Shown here piece by piece: positions 1 to 13,900 of a stretch of 64,000 nucleotides of DNA. This stretch comes from Ostrinia nubilalis (Eukaryota > Arthropoda > Insecta > Lepidoptera > Crambidae). How positions within the stretch are numbered: the stretch's first letter is position 1; the number at the start of each line of letters is the position of its first letter. The notes beneath the pieces were generated by a model. It was not told the origin of the DNA. It saw nothing but the letters and a program-made list of their open reading frames with translations, and ran no database searches. Location of the stretch: contig NC_087096.1 in assembly GCF_963855985.1 (NCBI RefSeq), positions 8,308,001 to 8,372,000 on the forward strand, in the 5' to 3' direction. The position numbers and the translations under genes are program-made.

Positions 1-103
1 ATTTTAAACAATCTTATATTATTTTCAAATTATCAAAATAATTTACGCCTCGCACTGTACATGAAAATAAGCCTTGCTAATAGAATGGTTTGATTTTGCA
101 CAG

Positions 104-319
104 GTCTCCCTCCCCTCGGCGACGTCACCGCTCGCCGCTGCGATACCGCTCGCCGCTGCGCTCGCCCGGGCCGCGCTCGCTGCCGCGCTCGCCGCCGCCG
201 CGCTCGTTGCCGCGCTCGCCTCCGCGCACGCCGCCTCGCTCGCCGCACCGCTCGCCGCTACACCGCTCGCCGAGGCGCTCGGCGCTACGCTCGCCTCCGC
301 CACGACTGTCACCGCATCG
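104..319 (+). CDS. RBBP6: RBBP6-like exon: Arg/Ser/Pro repeat (RS) domain
   Basis: A GC-rich island in AT-rich DNA, bounded by TTTTGCACAG and the donor GTATGT. The frame that joins exon 5274-5342 reads RSP/RSL repeats (RSPSPRRRHRSP, then many RSP units), as in the RS region of RBBP6. The same bases in other frames give poly-Ala or Gly/Glu/Arg ORFs, which are shadows. The first base completes a codon begun in an exon outside the window. Confidence 0.8.
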
Positions 320-3300
320 GTATGTTGCTAACAATTTGTAATCAACATAGAGACAAAGCCAAGCCAAGCCATTACTTGGTAAAGACCTGAAAATAATATG
401 TATTATTAGTCATGTACCTACGTTACGTCCGCGCCAATAGAAGCTGCGATGGATAAGATTAACCTGTTTTACTCGCCCTTATGTTTTTATTGTTGTATTT
501 TGAAATGCCCTGGTGTGGTATCTTACGGTCTTTGTGTAGTTTAGATCAAATATACTATTAGAAAACGAGGGCTTTTTTACTTCTTCATATACAGGGTGCC
601 CCGTAATGCAACGTCAAGCCGGAACTGGGTGTTGAGGCAAGTTATGCTGGTTATCAGAAAAATATAAAAAAAAATCTATGTGGCATTTGGTCAAAATAAT
701 AGGCATTTAAAAAAAAACAAAAAATTCTACTCCCGGTGACGGTCTTTTTACTCGTGTTGCCACAAATCTTCACTTTTTCCAAATTTTTTTTTTGTTATGT
801 AACCCTGAATAATGTTTCTTTAAATTGTTATCAAAATTACAAAACCAGCTGCTCCAGCTTGGATGAAAAAAATACATTATTCCCAAAAAATTTTTCAAAA
901 TAAAAATTTTTCCTAGTTTAAACAGACTGTACTGAAAAAAAATTGTACAACGCGAGTATGGCAAGTGACGTCATAATTTGGCGCATTTAGTAAGGATTCC
1001 AAAATGGTATGTTAAGGGATGTTATGGATATCCGTAACCGTAACCGAAACTATCGGATATCCGAAATAAAAAAATATCCATAACCGTAACCGAAACTGAT
1101 TCAAAAGTTACGGATAGTTTCGGATAAAGGCGGAGTCTAAGGGTACAATTATTCCAAACTGCAAAACTCGATGAAATCTGCAGTATACACGCCGCAGCTG
1201 CAATGCCGCGCTGCCGATTTCATAGAGTTTTGCAGTTTGCGGTCTGCGGCACGTCTTGGAATTGTACCAGGCCTGTTCATCTCCGCGAGTTTACATCGAA
1301 AACAAAACACGCACGATTGCCCCCTACAAGAGTACTATTCGACAAGGCCTCACATACGAGCGAACATTGACTCACGCACGCGTATTCTTGTGTATGATGG
1401 ACAAAAATAAATAAAATGGTGTACTAAATACTGTGCAGTATTTAATTGCCTAAATAATAATAAAAACACAGAATGTACTTTTTTAAGCTGCCTGAAGACA
1501 CTGAGAGGTAAATAAGTAGTTAATATTATTCATGATAATTCATGCTAAATCATGTATTTCCTCCGCCATTTTCTGCAGATTGGCACCTCACGTCACATCA
1601 TTTTACCGAAGTCAGCCCTATAGCTTCGGCGCAGTACCGATCACTGACGTTTGTCAACAAAACTTCTGACAAACTTGCTTGACTCTTGAGACAAGCTAAA
1701 TTACACCATATTGTTAATGACATTGAGCATACATTTTTTTAAATACCTTCGCGAAGTAAAACTTCTGTACGTAGTACTTATTATTATTCTGTGATTGTAC
1801 CTTAAATCTTAATATTTGGGACCAACTTGTCTGGCATTCCCTGACACCATCTAATATGCCAGCCTGTTTTACCTTTATCATACATAGGTGTCGTCTTAGT
1901 TGGTACATAAAGTAGCTATGTGGGTCACGCAGCATCTTGCTATTTGAATTATACCTACATTTTTGAAATTCTAATAATTCCGTAACCGAAATTGTCCGAA
2001 ACTTTCGGATAATCTGAAATGATTTCATATCCATGACCGTAACCGAAACCAGTATAATATTATTCTAATATCCGTAACCGTATCCATAACCGAAACTTCA
2101 TATCCTTATTATCCCTGTTACCAAGTACAAGTGCAGGCAGAGCAGGTAGTAACGGCGCGCACACACGGGTGACTCATAGTATGTCAACTACTAATTACTG
2201 TCATGGTGACAAAAGTTTCTGTGACTGTTCTGTGAATTTTGGGCACATTAGAATAATAATTTTTAACCAAGGTAGATAAAGTTAAAAACGGGATTATTTC
2301 CAAAAAAACAAAAATTGTCGACAATTACAGCAAGAATTTACCAAGTGTTATACCATTTTAGAATCCTTACTATAGTCTATCCAATATAGCTTGATTAGAA
2401 TGACAGCTGTCATCAAAAGTAACGACATAACTTTGTAGTAGCGATCAATGAGAGCTAAATATTGGCGGACAAGAAATAATTCACGTCTGACCTACAAACA
2501 ATATTTTCGACGACAGTGCTTCCAATAAAAATGATAATTTCGTGTAAATGCAGCGTTAAATTACACCAATAAGTAGTAATTCGAAATCATAAAAATCAAG
2601 CTAGAGTATTAACGACGTCTCTACAAGGTTATCTCGAGTTACAAAAATGTTAGTGTTGGGACATATCGACAAATGTCATATTAAATTAAAACTATTTTTT
2701 TAACATATTTAACAAATTTTTTTTCTAACTAATTTTTTAACATATTTAAGTCAAGTTATACGTTTTTCTAAATGTTCACTATTAAAAACCAAAAAACATT
2801 TCATTCTTAAATAATCAAACATCGGAAATCAATCACCGGTAATTTTTTGGGTATTCATAGCACCGTTGCTCTAGAAGAGATGCCCACCGCCCTCTAGCGA
2901 GAGGAAAAAACCACTGAAGAACACTGATGATAATGACTACGACTTAGGTTGTACATCTACTTAGGTTTACTATCTTTAAATTTAAATCATAATTGTCATT
3001 TTTATGAATAAAGATATATGAAGAAAAATTGGGTGCATTTTTTCATATCATTTTTTCAAACTTATCGATACATCTATGTGAACCGTACGAAACATACCCA
3101 TCACTAGTCACATTCGTTTGACAGCCGTCATTCTAATCAAGCTATATTGGATAGACTATAAATGCGCCAAATTATGACGTCACTTGCCATACTCGCGTAG
3201 TACAATTTTTTTCAGTACAGTCAGTTTAAACAAGGCAAAATTTTTATTTTGAAAAATTTTTTGGGAATAATTTATTTTTTTCATCCAAGCTGGAGCAGCT

Positions 3301-6300
3301 GGTTTTGTAATTTTGATGACAATTTAGAGAAGCATTATTCAGGGTTACATAACAAAAAAAAATTTGGAAAAAGTGAAGATTTGTGGCAACACGAGTAAAA
3401 AGACCGTCACCGGGAGTAAAAATTTTTGTTGTTTTTTAAATGCCTATTATTTTGACAAAATGCCACATAGATTTTTTTTTATATTTTTCTGATAACCAGT
3501 ATAACTTGCCTCAACACCCAGTTCCGGCTTGACGTTGCATTACGGGACACCCTGTATATGATTAATTAAGTATGTATTAGAACAAAGTCTACATAACTTT
3601 TATCTCAATCTCATCAGATACCGATAATCTTATTAAACATTCCAAAATTCATGTTGTGCATTCTTCAGGGCATGTGTTCCAAATTATGATAAAATATTTT
3701 TTCGTGATGAAATCAAATTGGCTAACGCTAATAGCCTAGATAATTGAGTTATCGGCGGCATCAGTCATAGTCTGTCGGATATGGAATTGTATTGTTCGCA
3801 ATAAAATTTGCAATATCATGAAAGTGCTGCCAAGTACCAGCTAAGCTTATTTATATAAAACTTAACCTCGTAAGCCCGGATGTGCCTCAGAAGGAACTAA
3901 AACTTTGTAGTCAGTAACGCCGAGACATTTTTGGAGGTGAATTGTAAGTATCGCCGGATGTGCCTTCAGAGGAACTAAAACTTTAGCGATAATTTGAAGT
4001 TCAAAAATTCGCGCCTATCGAACAAAAAGAGTGATAGTCTTTGGCTTAAAGTATTCAAAATCAGGTATCCGAACTTATTAATGTAAAAAAAACAAAATGT
4101 CACTGTCAAATTATCATCTTTCTTTGACAAGGTGGTTCTTCCGAGAGGACGTGATGTACGATTTTTTTTTTCTTCACGAAAGCGTTGTTTAATTGAAAAA
4201 CTAACTAGTATAATTTAAGTTTAAATACTGCTAAACAAGGAAAAAAATATTTTTACCAATTCGAAGAAGTTTTGCAAGATTTTTTTTCGTTTGAAAATAA
4301 TAGTTCTTTGCAAGGAACATTCGGTCTTGATGGTGAAAGTTTTATTTTTGTACATTTTTTTCTATTGAGATGGATTGAGTATTGGACTTTTAAAATTGTT
4401 ATATGATTGAGAAAATTTATCATGAGAATGTTCTGATTTTTAGTTTAATAAATATTATAATTAACATGAATATTCACTTTACTTCTTATACATTCTAACC
4501 TATCATTATTGTATGTTATAAAACCGATAGTACTTTTAAAAGTACTAATTATGAAACATTAAATAAAATTAAAACACTTGAACCTTTTCAGTTACATTTA
4601 TTTATATCATTATTGTATCTTTATGTAGTATTAATTTATTAAAAAGTTTACATTTATGTTTTACTTTAAAGTATAAAATACAATTTATTTACTTTTTCTT
4701 TTTAAAGTCTGTAATACCAAATGTTCTTTTAAGAGAAAACATTTTTTTATTATTTTTCACCTTAAATAAGCTCTATGCACTATTATCTAGGGCCCCTGAA
4801 AATATGAATGCAAAAGAAAATCTCTAACATAGATTTTTTTTTACTCGAAGTGCTCGGCGTTTACTACTACAAATTATTCGTTCTTCTGAAAGCACATTCG
4901 GCGATACTTAGAAGTCGACAAAATTTACTCTTCGGTCTTACGAGGTTAAATTATGTATTCATTTATTAATCTGTCTGGAAGGTCTGATTTTGACACTCAG
5001 ATTATACTTGATAGGGCATAAATACGTAGGTAGGTATATGTCATATTTTAGTTACGATATTTCAGACTTGAATCTACCAAATTGTGAAAGAAACATGATT
5101 GCGTGTTGCGGTCGGCTTTTAGCTATAGCGTTGATGCATTTGCATACTCTAATGACACATTGACACATTACATTCACAAAGTCTTATACTAAGTTTGTGA
5201 GCGCAGTTTCGTCAACCCACATGATGAAATAATTAGTGACCTCAAAATAATTGTAAAATGTAATTGTTCTCAGGTACGCTGGAGTATACGACGAAATGTT
5301 GTCGCCGCCTCCTCGTAGTGTTGAGCCGCCTTACGGATCCAGGTACGATTGTAAAACTGTAACTAGTGTCTCCGTGCACCCTTTATCGTCGACTCTGAAA
5401 ATGCGTTCGATCATTGACGTTAAATACATGCCTAACGGATTGAAATTGCGGTCAAAGTGTCTATACTGCGTACGGACGCAGATCCAATTTTGTGTTGATG
5501 TTTTATTAGCTTTAGATCTGTTGTTTTTTGTATTATTTTATAACGTTGTTGCACAAAAAGTGATAGTTCGCATGTTTATTACGTTCGACGTGGTAAGTAT
5601 GTAAAAGAACCTACAGCTATTTTTCTCGGCGAGCATCTACTTCATCATGCCTGTTATATTCGTTTTATGTATCGCATGTGAACATATGAAATATAAGTAT
5701 AAATGTGTGTTAAGTATTTATTTACGCTTTATTACGATAAGTCATAATTGTTAATGTCTGTATAGTAATGTCATAATATCTATTCTTGAGTTCTCTATAT
5801 GACACAGTGGTTGAGTATTATTGCATTTATAATAGTATCTAAGGTCTATAACAATAAAGATAATTGTACTCCTAATGCCCGTTTTCACCATCGATCCCTA
5901 ATTTTTAAGTAACTCCTATTAAACAAAATTCCTGTTATGTGTTACCATAGGGATCACTTAAAAATTAGGGATTGATGGTGAAAACGGTCATAATACTTAC
6001 AGGATGTGGTTTTGTAAAACAACGCCCATGTCAGGGGTGATAGTACACATGAAAGTAATTACAAGAAAAAACTATTACTTTATTAGTAGAAAACCTTGTT
6101 CAACCGTCTCCTAAAACTTTCGAGACGGCGCTTGTTACCGCCCGCACCACCCCCGCGTACCCCGCTACAGCACCGAGCACAAGCACATACGGCCGCCGCC
6201 CCGGGAGAGCGGGGGAACTGTCCAATAGCTCGCTTACATTATTTACCATTTTCTTGATTTCATGGATTTTTCTATGAAAATTTAAAATATATTTTTTTAT

Positions 6301-9300
6301 CAGTGTCGTGTATCCTACCACCCCTGAGATGGGCGTTGTTTTACATGTTTCACAAAAGCACACCCTGTATACAAGCCGAGTTACATCGACCGTTAAATCA
6401 CTAGATGAGACTGTCGTATTTGCGGTCACTAGGTGGCACCAGCGGCAAGTAAGTTCCTCTAGCTCAGTGGTTCCCAAAGTCACAACACAATTATAATTAC
6501 AACTCATCTAATACAAGTTCCTAAACTCGGACCCACCTATAGAAAAGGAAAACCAATAGGTCATTACCAGTTTACCTGAAATAAAGGTCTTTCTACAGGC
6601 AGGGCCCACTTAGTGTTCGCTTGCGACCCACCACTGGGTCGCGACCCATAGTTCTAGCCCATATTGACGCCAACTAGTGAGTGCAAAGCGATAGAACTCG
6701 ATAGGGTTTACCATTGTAAATTATAAAATTATAATAGCGCCCTCATTAAAATGTTTTAAGTTTTATTTTAATGCGAAATGTTCTATGAAGATAACATTAT
6801 GTGTTTAATTATAAAAAGTCTATCATATACGTCGTTAACTCATTTACTGCCGAGCCCGCCCATGAGCGGGAAAAATGTCTATTGTCTACTCACATGCCGA
6901 TTCCGCCCATCGACGGTGGATTTTTAGTTCAATAAGAAAGTTGAATTTTTTCGGCACAGAATGGGTTAATATTACTTGATTGTTAATTCTGGTTTTCGTA
7001 GGGTAATATAAATACAGGCATCTTATGTAAAAATGTACCAGCTTTATTACAAAATTGATTGATTACGTTAAAACTTAAGGGTGATTTTCACATCTGGGCC
7101 TTCGCTAAAACTTGTGCGGGCGCCCGCAAGCGGGCCTGTATCGGAGAAAAGTTGTATGCGCTCCATGCGTGTGACGTGTTTGCACAAGCGCCGCGGTGAG
7201 CGGGCGCAAGCCGCGGGTGCCCGCCACGGGCTTTAGCGGAGGCCCTAAATGGGAAGATAAGTAGGCACGTTATGATTAGCTCTATTTTTTGTAATAATAT
7301 GATAAAAGCTTTAAATTAAATTACGAATAAAAAAAATAATTTGCAATATCTTAAGAAAAGATCTAGTGAGCTTACAATTCTAGTCAAAATAAACTATGTT
7401 AAGAAGCCAAAGCTTTGTGTTAGTAAACTTTTTTTTTAAGAGTATTCACTATGACTTGTTTGGTGTGCTATTTTACATGCAAATAGTGCTAAGTGTTATT
7501 TTTATTATTTATACAGATGTATTAATTTTACTCTTTATCGTATTTTCCCTTTTTGCATGTTATTTTGAAGACTTCCATTTGTTTTATTTTGTTTTGTGGG
7601 AGGCGCTCATGAAATAAGTTTTATTTCCGATAACAAGATAATTGTAAACTGACTACTATAGCTGTTTTAATGATTCCATGAATGCTTTCTTTTTATATGG
7701 TTCTATATATTTTGTATAAGCCTGTTTTTGATATATTTACAAAAGGTATAATGAGGATTTAATCATTATTAATTTACTAATAATAATAACAGAGACGTGT
7801 CTCAAGAAAATAATAATCAAATTAGGGATGTAACTTGCGATCTGTGGCTTAATTCACGTATTTTGACACAGTCAAAATCCCGTTGACGTTTAGAAGTCGT
7901 CCTATTGAAAAAAAATTCTAAATCCGCATTCACAAGGGTTATTTCGATAGAACGATTACTCGATAGGATCGCAACTCAGCGAATTGTTGTCGTTAAAGTT
8001 TTGTTACGTGAATAAGGCTACTGGTTAGACTGCTTATCAATAAAAATACTATACTTCGAAATACATAAAAGCTTAAAAAAAAGTTAAGAGGATAAATTGC
8101 AATAGCTTTAGTCTTAAATCAGGAATTGAACTTGAAATTCGACAAGGGCGAAATAAATTGGTAAAGTAATTGTGCCTATGGATCATACCGATGCTGAGCG
8201 TGCCGTGCTGTGTGTTGCCGGTAATCATATCTTCTTTAATATAAATGCTACGTTTTCTGACGGTGCAAGTTTCAAGTCGCAGAGCTCAGAGCAGATACTA
8301 ACCGATATTCACAAACGATACTTGCTTAAGTGTAGCAGAAAATCAAACGCACAGCGTTGAATAGAGTTCTGTGATTAGTTCGTGTGTGACCCTCTGCGTC
8401 CACGCGCACTGTGAGACCTCATAGTAATGATGGTGAATACGGGCGTACCTATAGGTTTTTAGTGGTAGATATGACCTTTTAGACTAAAGTTTGGCACACC
8501 TGGAATTTTAGCGTGAAAGCGTGAGGATCTTGTGGTGTGGCAACTGAAATCTCAACCCGTGTATTCTGAATTTAAAACTCGGTAGCACGGGATCATATTT
8601 ATTTTTAGATACACGTTTACGAACGACTGAACTAACTTTTCGTTATAAATCTGCACTCCCGTCAGATAGCCGCTGTTTGAAGGCAGTAGTTATGCAGCTG
8701 GCAGCTTCTAATCAATGCTACCTAGTTTGAATTGAATTTTGGCCATAGGTTAGAATACAAGCTTTAGTACTCAATTCTCAGTTAGTCCAATAGAATCTTG
8801 ATGCCTATCAATAACAATATCGATTAGTGTCATAAAAAGCTTACAGCTCTTTTTCTTGCATTGCAGACTTCTAAAATCTAAAATCTTTATTGCATTTGAA
8901 TATTATCTCCAAAATTGCTTTTTACAAAACGTTACACCTAGTTTCCCTTATTTTAAAATATACTGAGACGCCATGTAGTCTCAAACATCCTTGGACATAA
9001 TGGTTACGTACGGGTAATATGCATAGGCTTTTGTCTTGAATGAAGACACTGCCTTTTTTATCACGTGAATTCCAGAAACCCTGTATTCTACCCAATCCCT
9101 GCTTTACCTGCTTAGCGCACACACCTGCTAATATTCCTCGTATTTTGTTGTTCAAAAATCTAAACAAAAAATTCTTTATTTCAGTCTACCGTTGTTATAA
9201 AATATAGTCTATAGGAGCCAGCCTAGTAGGCGCATAGAGAAGTTCCCGCTCTAATAATTAAATAGACATAATACAAAGAAACTAATTTGTTGTTTAACTA

Positions 9301-10925
9301 TTAATTGTATTAGTACTGTAGAGTACTTCTTAGACAGGTTTAAAGTTGTCATTTCATTTTTAAACATTGTTCAACAGGAAGGCATCAAGGTATCGATTGG
9401 CAAAAACTTTAACAGCTAATTCAGAACATGCTGCTTAGTTGAAATCTGAAATTATTTAATGTCGATGTTCTTTCAACTTTTTTCTTTGTTAAGGTTACGT
9501 TTGTTGTAAAAATATCTGTTTATTTTCATAATTTGTAAACAAATTAAAACTTAAGATGATAAGTACGACGATTTGCTCTGGTTTGGTCCATTAAAAACCT
9601 TCCCTTTATAAAATTCACATACATGCATAGATGATTTCTATGAATTCTGATTAAGTTTATTTTTCTTTTCGAGATTACAGACAACGATCGATAAGTAGGT
9701 CCTAGGTAGTAGGTCCTACGTTATTCGGAATAGTGAGCTCAATTCTCTATTTGAGTTTTTAATAAATCCATACCTTAACACCCTGTGGGATCCACACTAG
9801 TGGAGCCAATCTCATGTTTTCTTATTTCTTATCACATCTCTGGGTCGCGATTTTAAGATATAGATCGTTTCATCCACGAAGACGCGCCCCACCATTCTTC
9901 CGCTAATGTTTGAGTGCTATCGGTATACGCTAAATCAGTATTTTTCAACCTTTTTAATGACACGACCCCCCTAGTATGAAAAAATTTTTAGCGACCCCTA
10001 CCGTTCGCGTTTTTTTTTTCATGACTTTTATAATGTTGCAAAGATGTTTGTAGGGACCGAATACTTCAATCCATACAACATTTGCATAAATAGATTTCGG
10101 ATTAATCTGTCTTTATAAGAATTTTCCTTTACTGAAGTAGTTTTTATGACCTCTAGCGACCCCCCTATAGAGGCTTGATCCATGAGTGCACACGCACACT
10201 ACAATAATGACGCTCGGTATGCTCGGATCAAACTCCCCGCACTAGGCATGGAACATTTCATGAATAGCAGGTGAAAAATCATGTGAAATGAATTTCATTA
10301 ATCACACCTGCTATTTTACTTCACATAGACTGCTATAATTTCACAGTCAATGAAATCACGAATCACATGAATTTCATTCATTCATTCGAGCGAAGTCCGT
10401 GAGCGCAGCTCTGCGAAGCGACCGAGCGAGTAAGAAGGAATGATTTGATCATGTGCGTGTTAGAAAAGGACAAGAGATGTGATGACGGACGAAACTGGGC
10501 ATTTTAAATATGAACTTTAAACTCAAAGGTGTAAGGTTTAGATTTCCTTGTCGTGGTTCGTATGATTTCATTAGATAGCAGACAGATGAAATGAATGATT
10601 TTTCACTAGTCGCGCGGTTATTGATTGTTGCATACATACTGTTCTGTGAAACTGTTTGTTTTTTGTTGTGTGACATAAAATGAAACAGATATTGTTACAT
10701 TTCATATTTTAGCTAATTAGCAATCGTTCATCATAATTCATACTTAATTAAAAGTAGCACATTATATGAAAGAGCTATATTAAAACACTGCGAATAAAAA
10801 TCATTGCCTGTGAAAGGATGATGGGCACTTTTCTATGGAATCTGGGCGTAAAACCAACAGAAATGTAACTACTATTATTTGTTAGGACTTAGTATCCCAA
10901 CTAATATTATAAATGCGAAAGTAAC

Positions 10926-10962
<37 letters not shown>

Positions 10963-13900
10963 TACGCTTTCCCGCTTAAACCTCGCAACCGATTTTGATG
11001 AAATTTGGCATAGAGATAGTTTGAGTCCCGGGAAAGAACATAGGATAGTTTTTATCCCGGTTTTTGAAACAGGGACGCGCGCGATAAAGTTTTTCTGTGA
11101 CAGACAAAATTCCACGCGGGCGAAGCCGCGGGCGGAAAGCTAGTCAGTAATATATTTTCATATAAATAACTACCAAAAACTCCCGGGTTTGCTTGGAAAT
11201 TGACATAATGTATAATATGATAGGTGTTTTATGGCGCAAACAAAAAATATAATCAATTAATATACCTACATTGATACATTAAGTTATTTATCAATAATAA
11301 TTATTATGTCCAACAGTTAAGGAGTGGGGCCAACAAATTGTATAAAATAAGTCCATGTTCTACCTACATTACGTGCGTGGGACCACACCTACTCGTAGGT
11401 ACCATATTTTAGAGAAATGAAATGAACACAGTCATGTGTCAATGGGATTTCTACCAGTTAAGCTTTAGTGTTGTCGCATAATCGATCACGGATCGATTAT
11501 TAATCGATATTGCCAAATAACGATTTATCGATTAACAATTCGATTAATCGATTTTGTTGATTACCATCATTACTATCATTTGATTATTAATTCAATTTCT
11601 TATTTTCAGCAATATAATCGATTATTTCAATCGAATAATCGATTATGATTTATTCGGTATACATACTTACTAAATCGATAGAATCGATAGTAAAGATACA
11701 ATACTCTCAATATGATCGATAAAAGCAATCTAATTGACCTAATACTATTTTTATTACCCTAATGTGATGTGAAATACTATAGAATCTTTGCATATTCAAC
11801 GACCTCTATCTCCGTATCCCCGCGTATTTCAGGATTGTTGTCATACTATGAAATGAAGTACTAGTATTGAGCTTTAATTTAGTATACTTTTTGTTTCTGT
11901 TGGTTTAACGCCCAATATGCCCATCATCCTTTCGCATGTGAAATCATATGAAAAAGAATCATCATTTCATATAATGAAAATGAATGAAAAATAGCAATCA
12001 TTTCCATGCCTACCCCGCACCCCGCGCTTCCCTCGACCAAAAATTGTTGTGGCGCGCCGCGTCGTCGTGGATGAAACGAACTATAAATTGACTGTATTTC
12101 CTGTTTATATTGCGGAACATTAGTCCTATTATTATGTACTTAAATATAGTGTTATTTTATAGAAGTGTTGTTATTCTTATAGATTATTGTACAGTCGACA
12201 TCAGCCAGCCTTAAATGCGCGTCACGATATAATCTTTTTGATGAAATGCCTCTATAAAACGATAGAATGGCGCGTGTCCCAGGTTAGCAGGCAGGATAAC
12301 ATTATTGTTCCAAAATAATTTCTATGATAACTACGTAAGATGCTACACTGTCTAGCTTGATGTGCCGTCTGTAAAAATTCATAGCGATATGTTTTGATTT
12401 GTACGTATTTTTTTATGTTACAAGTGGTGTGGGTAGAACCAGGCCTCCGTCACTCGCCTATGCCGGCCGAGATAATTACCTACAGCGCGCGACAACTTCA
12501 AGTTGCAAATCAGTCAGGGCCGCCGCCGCCGCCACGCGCCTGTGAGCACACGCGTATTTCTATACACGCTCGGTCGATCATCGTCACAATCAAGGTTTAT
12601 TGTTCCAACAGCACTGTTATCCTTCTTTAATGGAAAATCGTAAAATTTAGGAATAATAATTAACTGTAGTAATTTGAATAATTTAAAAAAACTACATTTT
12701 TTAAATAATTTTGAAATACTTATGACAAAAAATGTAGCAAAAAAATTATTTTAGCTAATATAAACATTAACTTTAATTCACCGTGTCTTTTTCCGACACT
12801 ACATCTTTTAAAACTGTTTGTCCAATTTCGAATTATCGCAACACTGAAGTTTATTAATAGGTACTTTAAAGATGGTACGATTATACAAACACCACTAGAT
12901 TAAAGTTTACCAATCGTAAATACAATAAATGCTTCTTAAAATTAAGTTTTTATTTATTTTACTTTGCTTATACAACCCTGACGCTTGAACTGTGAGGTAG
13001 ATCAATTCTGAACACAAAAAAATTGCGCTCTTGTGAGCGTAGTAGTAAGGTGCAATTTCGAATGCACCATGTGCGTTGGATATTTTGCATTATTATTATT
13101 ACCGTTAAAATGTCGGCATCTGATCCTACACAAAGGAGTGCAATTTCTGTTGCTACTATTATGTATTCTGTGGTAGAACGTGCAGATATAAATGTAATGT
13201 ACAGTCAGCGTCAAATAGATGGTGACACCCAAAGTGACCAAAAAGTTGATAACACAATCTTATTCCAATGAGGGTTTTCGCGATTGAAAAATCCGCCAGA
13301 TGGCAATACGTAGACGCGAGGTCCAAATGCTGCATGATTGGTGGATTTTGACATAATTATCTGTCAATGTCATGTCAAAAATAACCAATCATGCAGCATT
13401 TGAACCTCGCGTCTACGTATTGCCATCTGGCGGATTTTTAAATCGCGACAACCCTCATTGCAACAAAGACGTGTTGCGAACTTTTTGGTTACTTTGGGTG
13501 TCATGAACTATTTGACGCTGACTACCTTAAAAAATACGTATTGAATTATTCAACTTAAATCGATATGATCTTTAAAAAATATTATTTTAAGATAAACGTT
13601 ATAATTTTATAATAAATATTACACTTTTAATTCTTGCGAAAATCTTGTTATATTTTGAAGCAGTCGATGTGGATGCCAAGTGTGTCTATTTATTAAAATA
13701 TTTTATTTAGTTTCACTTATTTTCTAAGATGCAAATATTACCACATGGTGTACTTACATCCGTATTTGTATGAGACTGAATAATATAGGGTGTCCCAGAA
13801 TTTGCACGTCACACTGACACCAGAGGTAAATGAGCTTAAGACGCATCTTACAAGTATACAGGGTGGAATTTTGTAATGCCACCTGAAAGGAAAGTACTCC

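Larger units (their letters stand above)
10243..12012. mobile_element. hAT-like element with perfect 8-bp target duplication
   Basis: CCCCGCAC lies immediately left (10235-10242) and right (12013-12020) of ends TAGGCATGGAA...CATTT and (inverted) TAGGCATGGAAATGATT. An 8-bp duplication with TAGGCATGG-type TIRs fits the hAT superfamily. Inside are a nested inverted pair (GAAAGGATGATGGGC near 10815 and its inverse near 11930), a GTCT-repeat element (10898-11145) and an ATCGAT-rich block. No transposase ORF; non-autonomous. Confidence 0.88.

Noticed and set aside
33..367. Overlapping Ala-rich, Arg-rich and Gly/Glu-rich ORFs on both strands
   Set aside because: They are other-frame readings of the RS exon 104-319; only the RSP frame connects through splice sites to the next exon.
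6100..6507. 135-codon minus-strand ORF as a gene
   Set aside because: It crosses the right end of the 5998-6369 element and the hAT-like CAGTGGTTCCC terminus; no recognisable domain.
7396..7617. 73-codon hydrophobic ORF in the RBBP6-like intron
   Set aside because: Phe/Leu/Tyr-rich because the DNA is T-rich; no start context, partner exon or motif.
8922..9167. 81-codon minus-strand ORF
   Set aside because: No family resemblance, no splice or promoter signals; treated as chance.
10925..10962. CTGT tandem run as a CRISPR-like or functional array
   Set aside because: It is a pure tetranucleotide microsatellite inside a common interspersed repeat.
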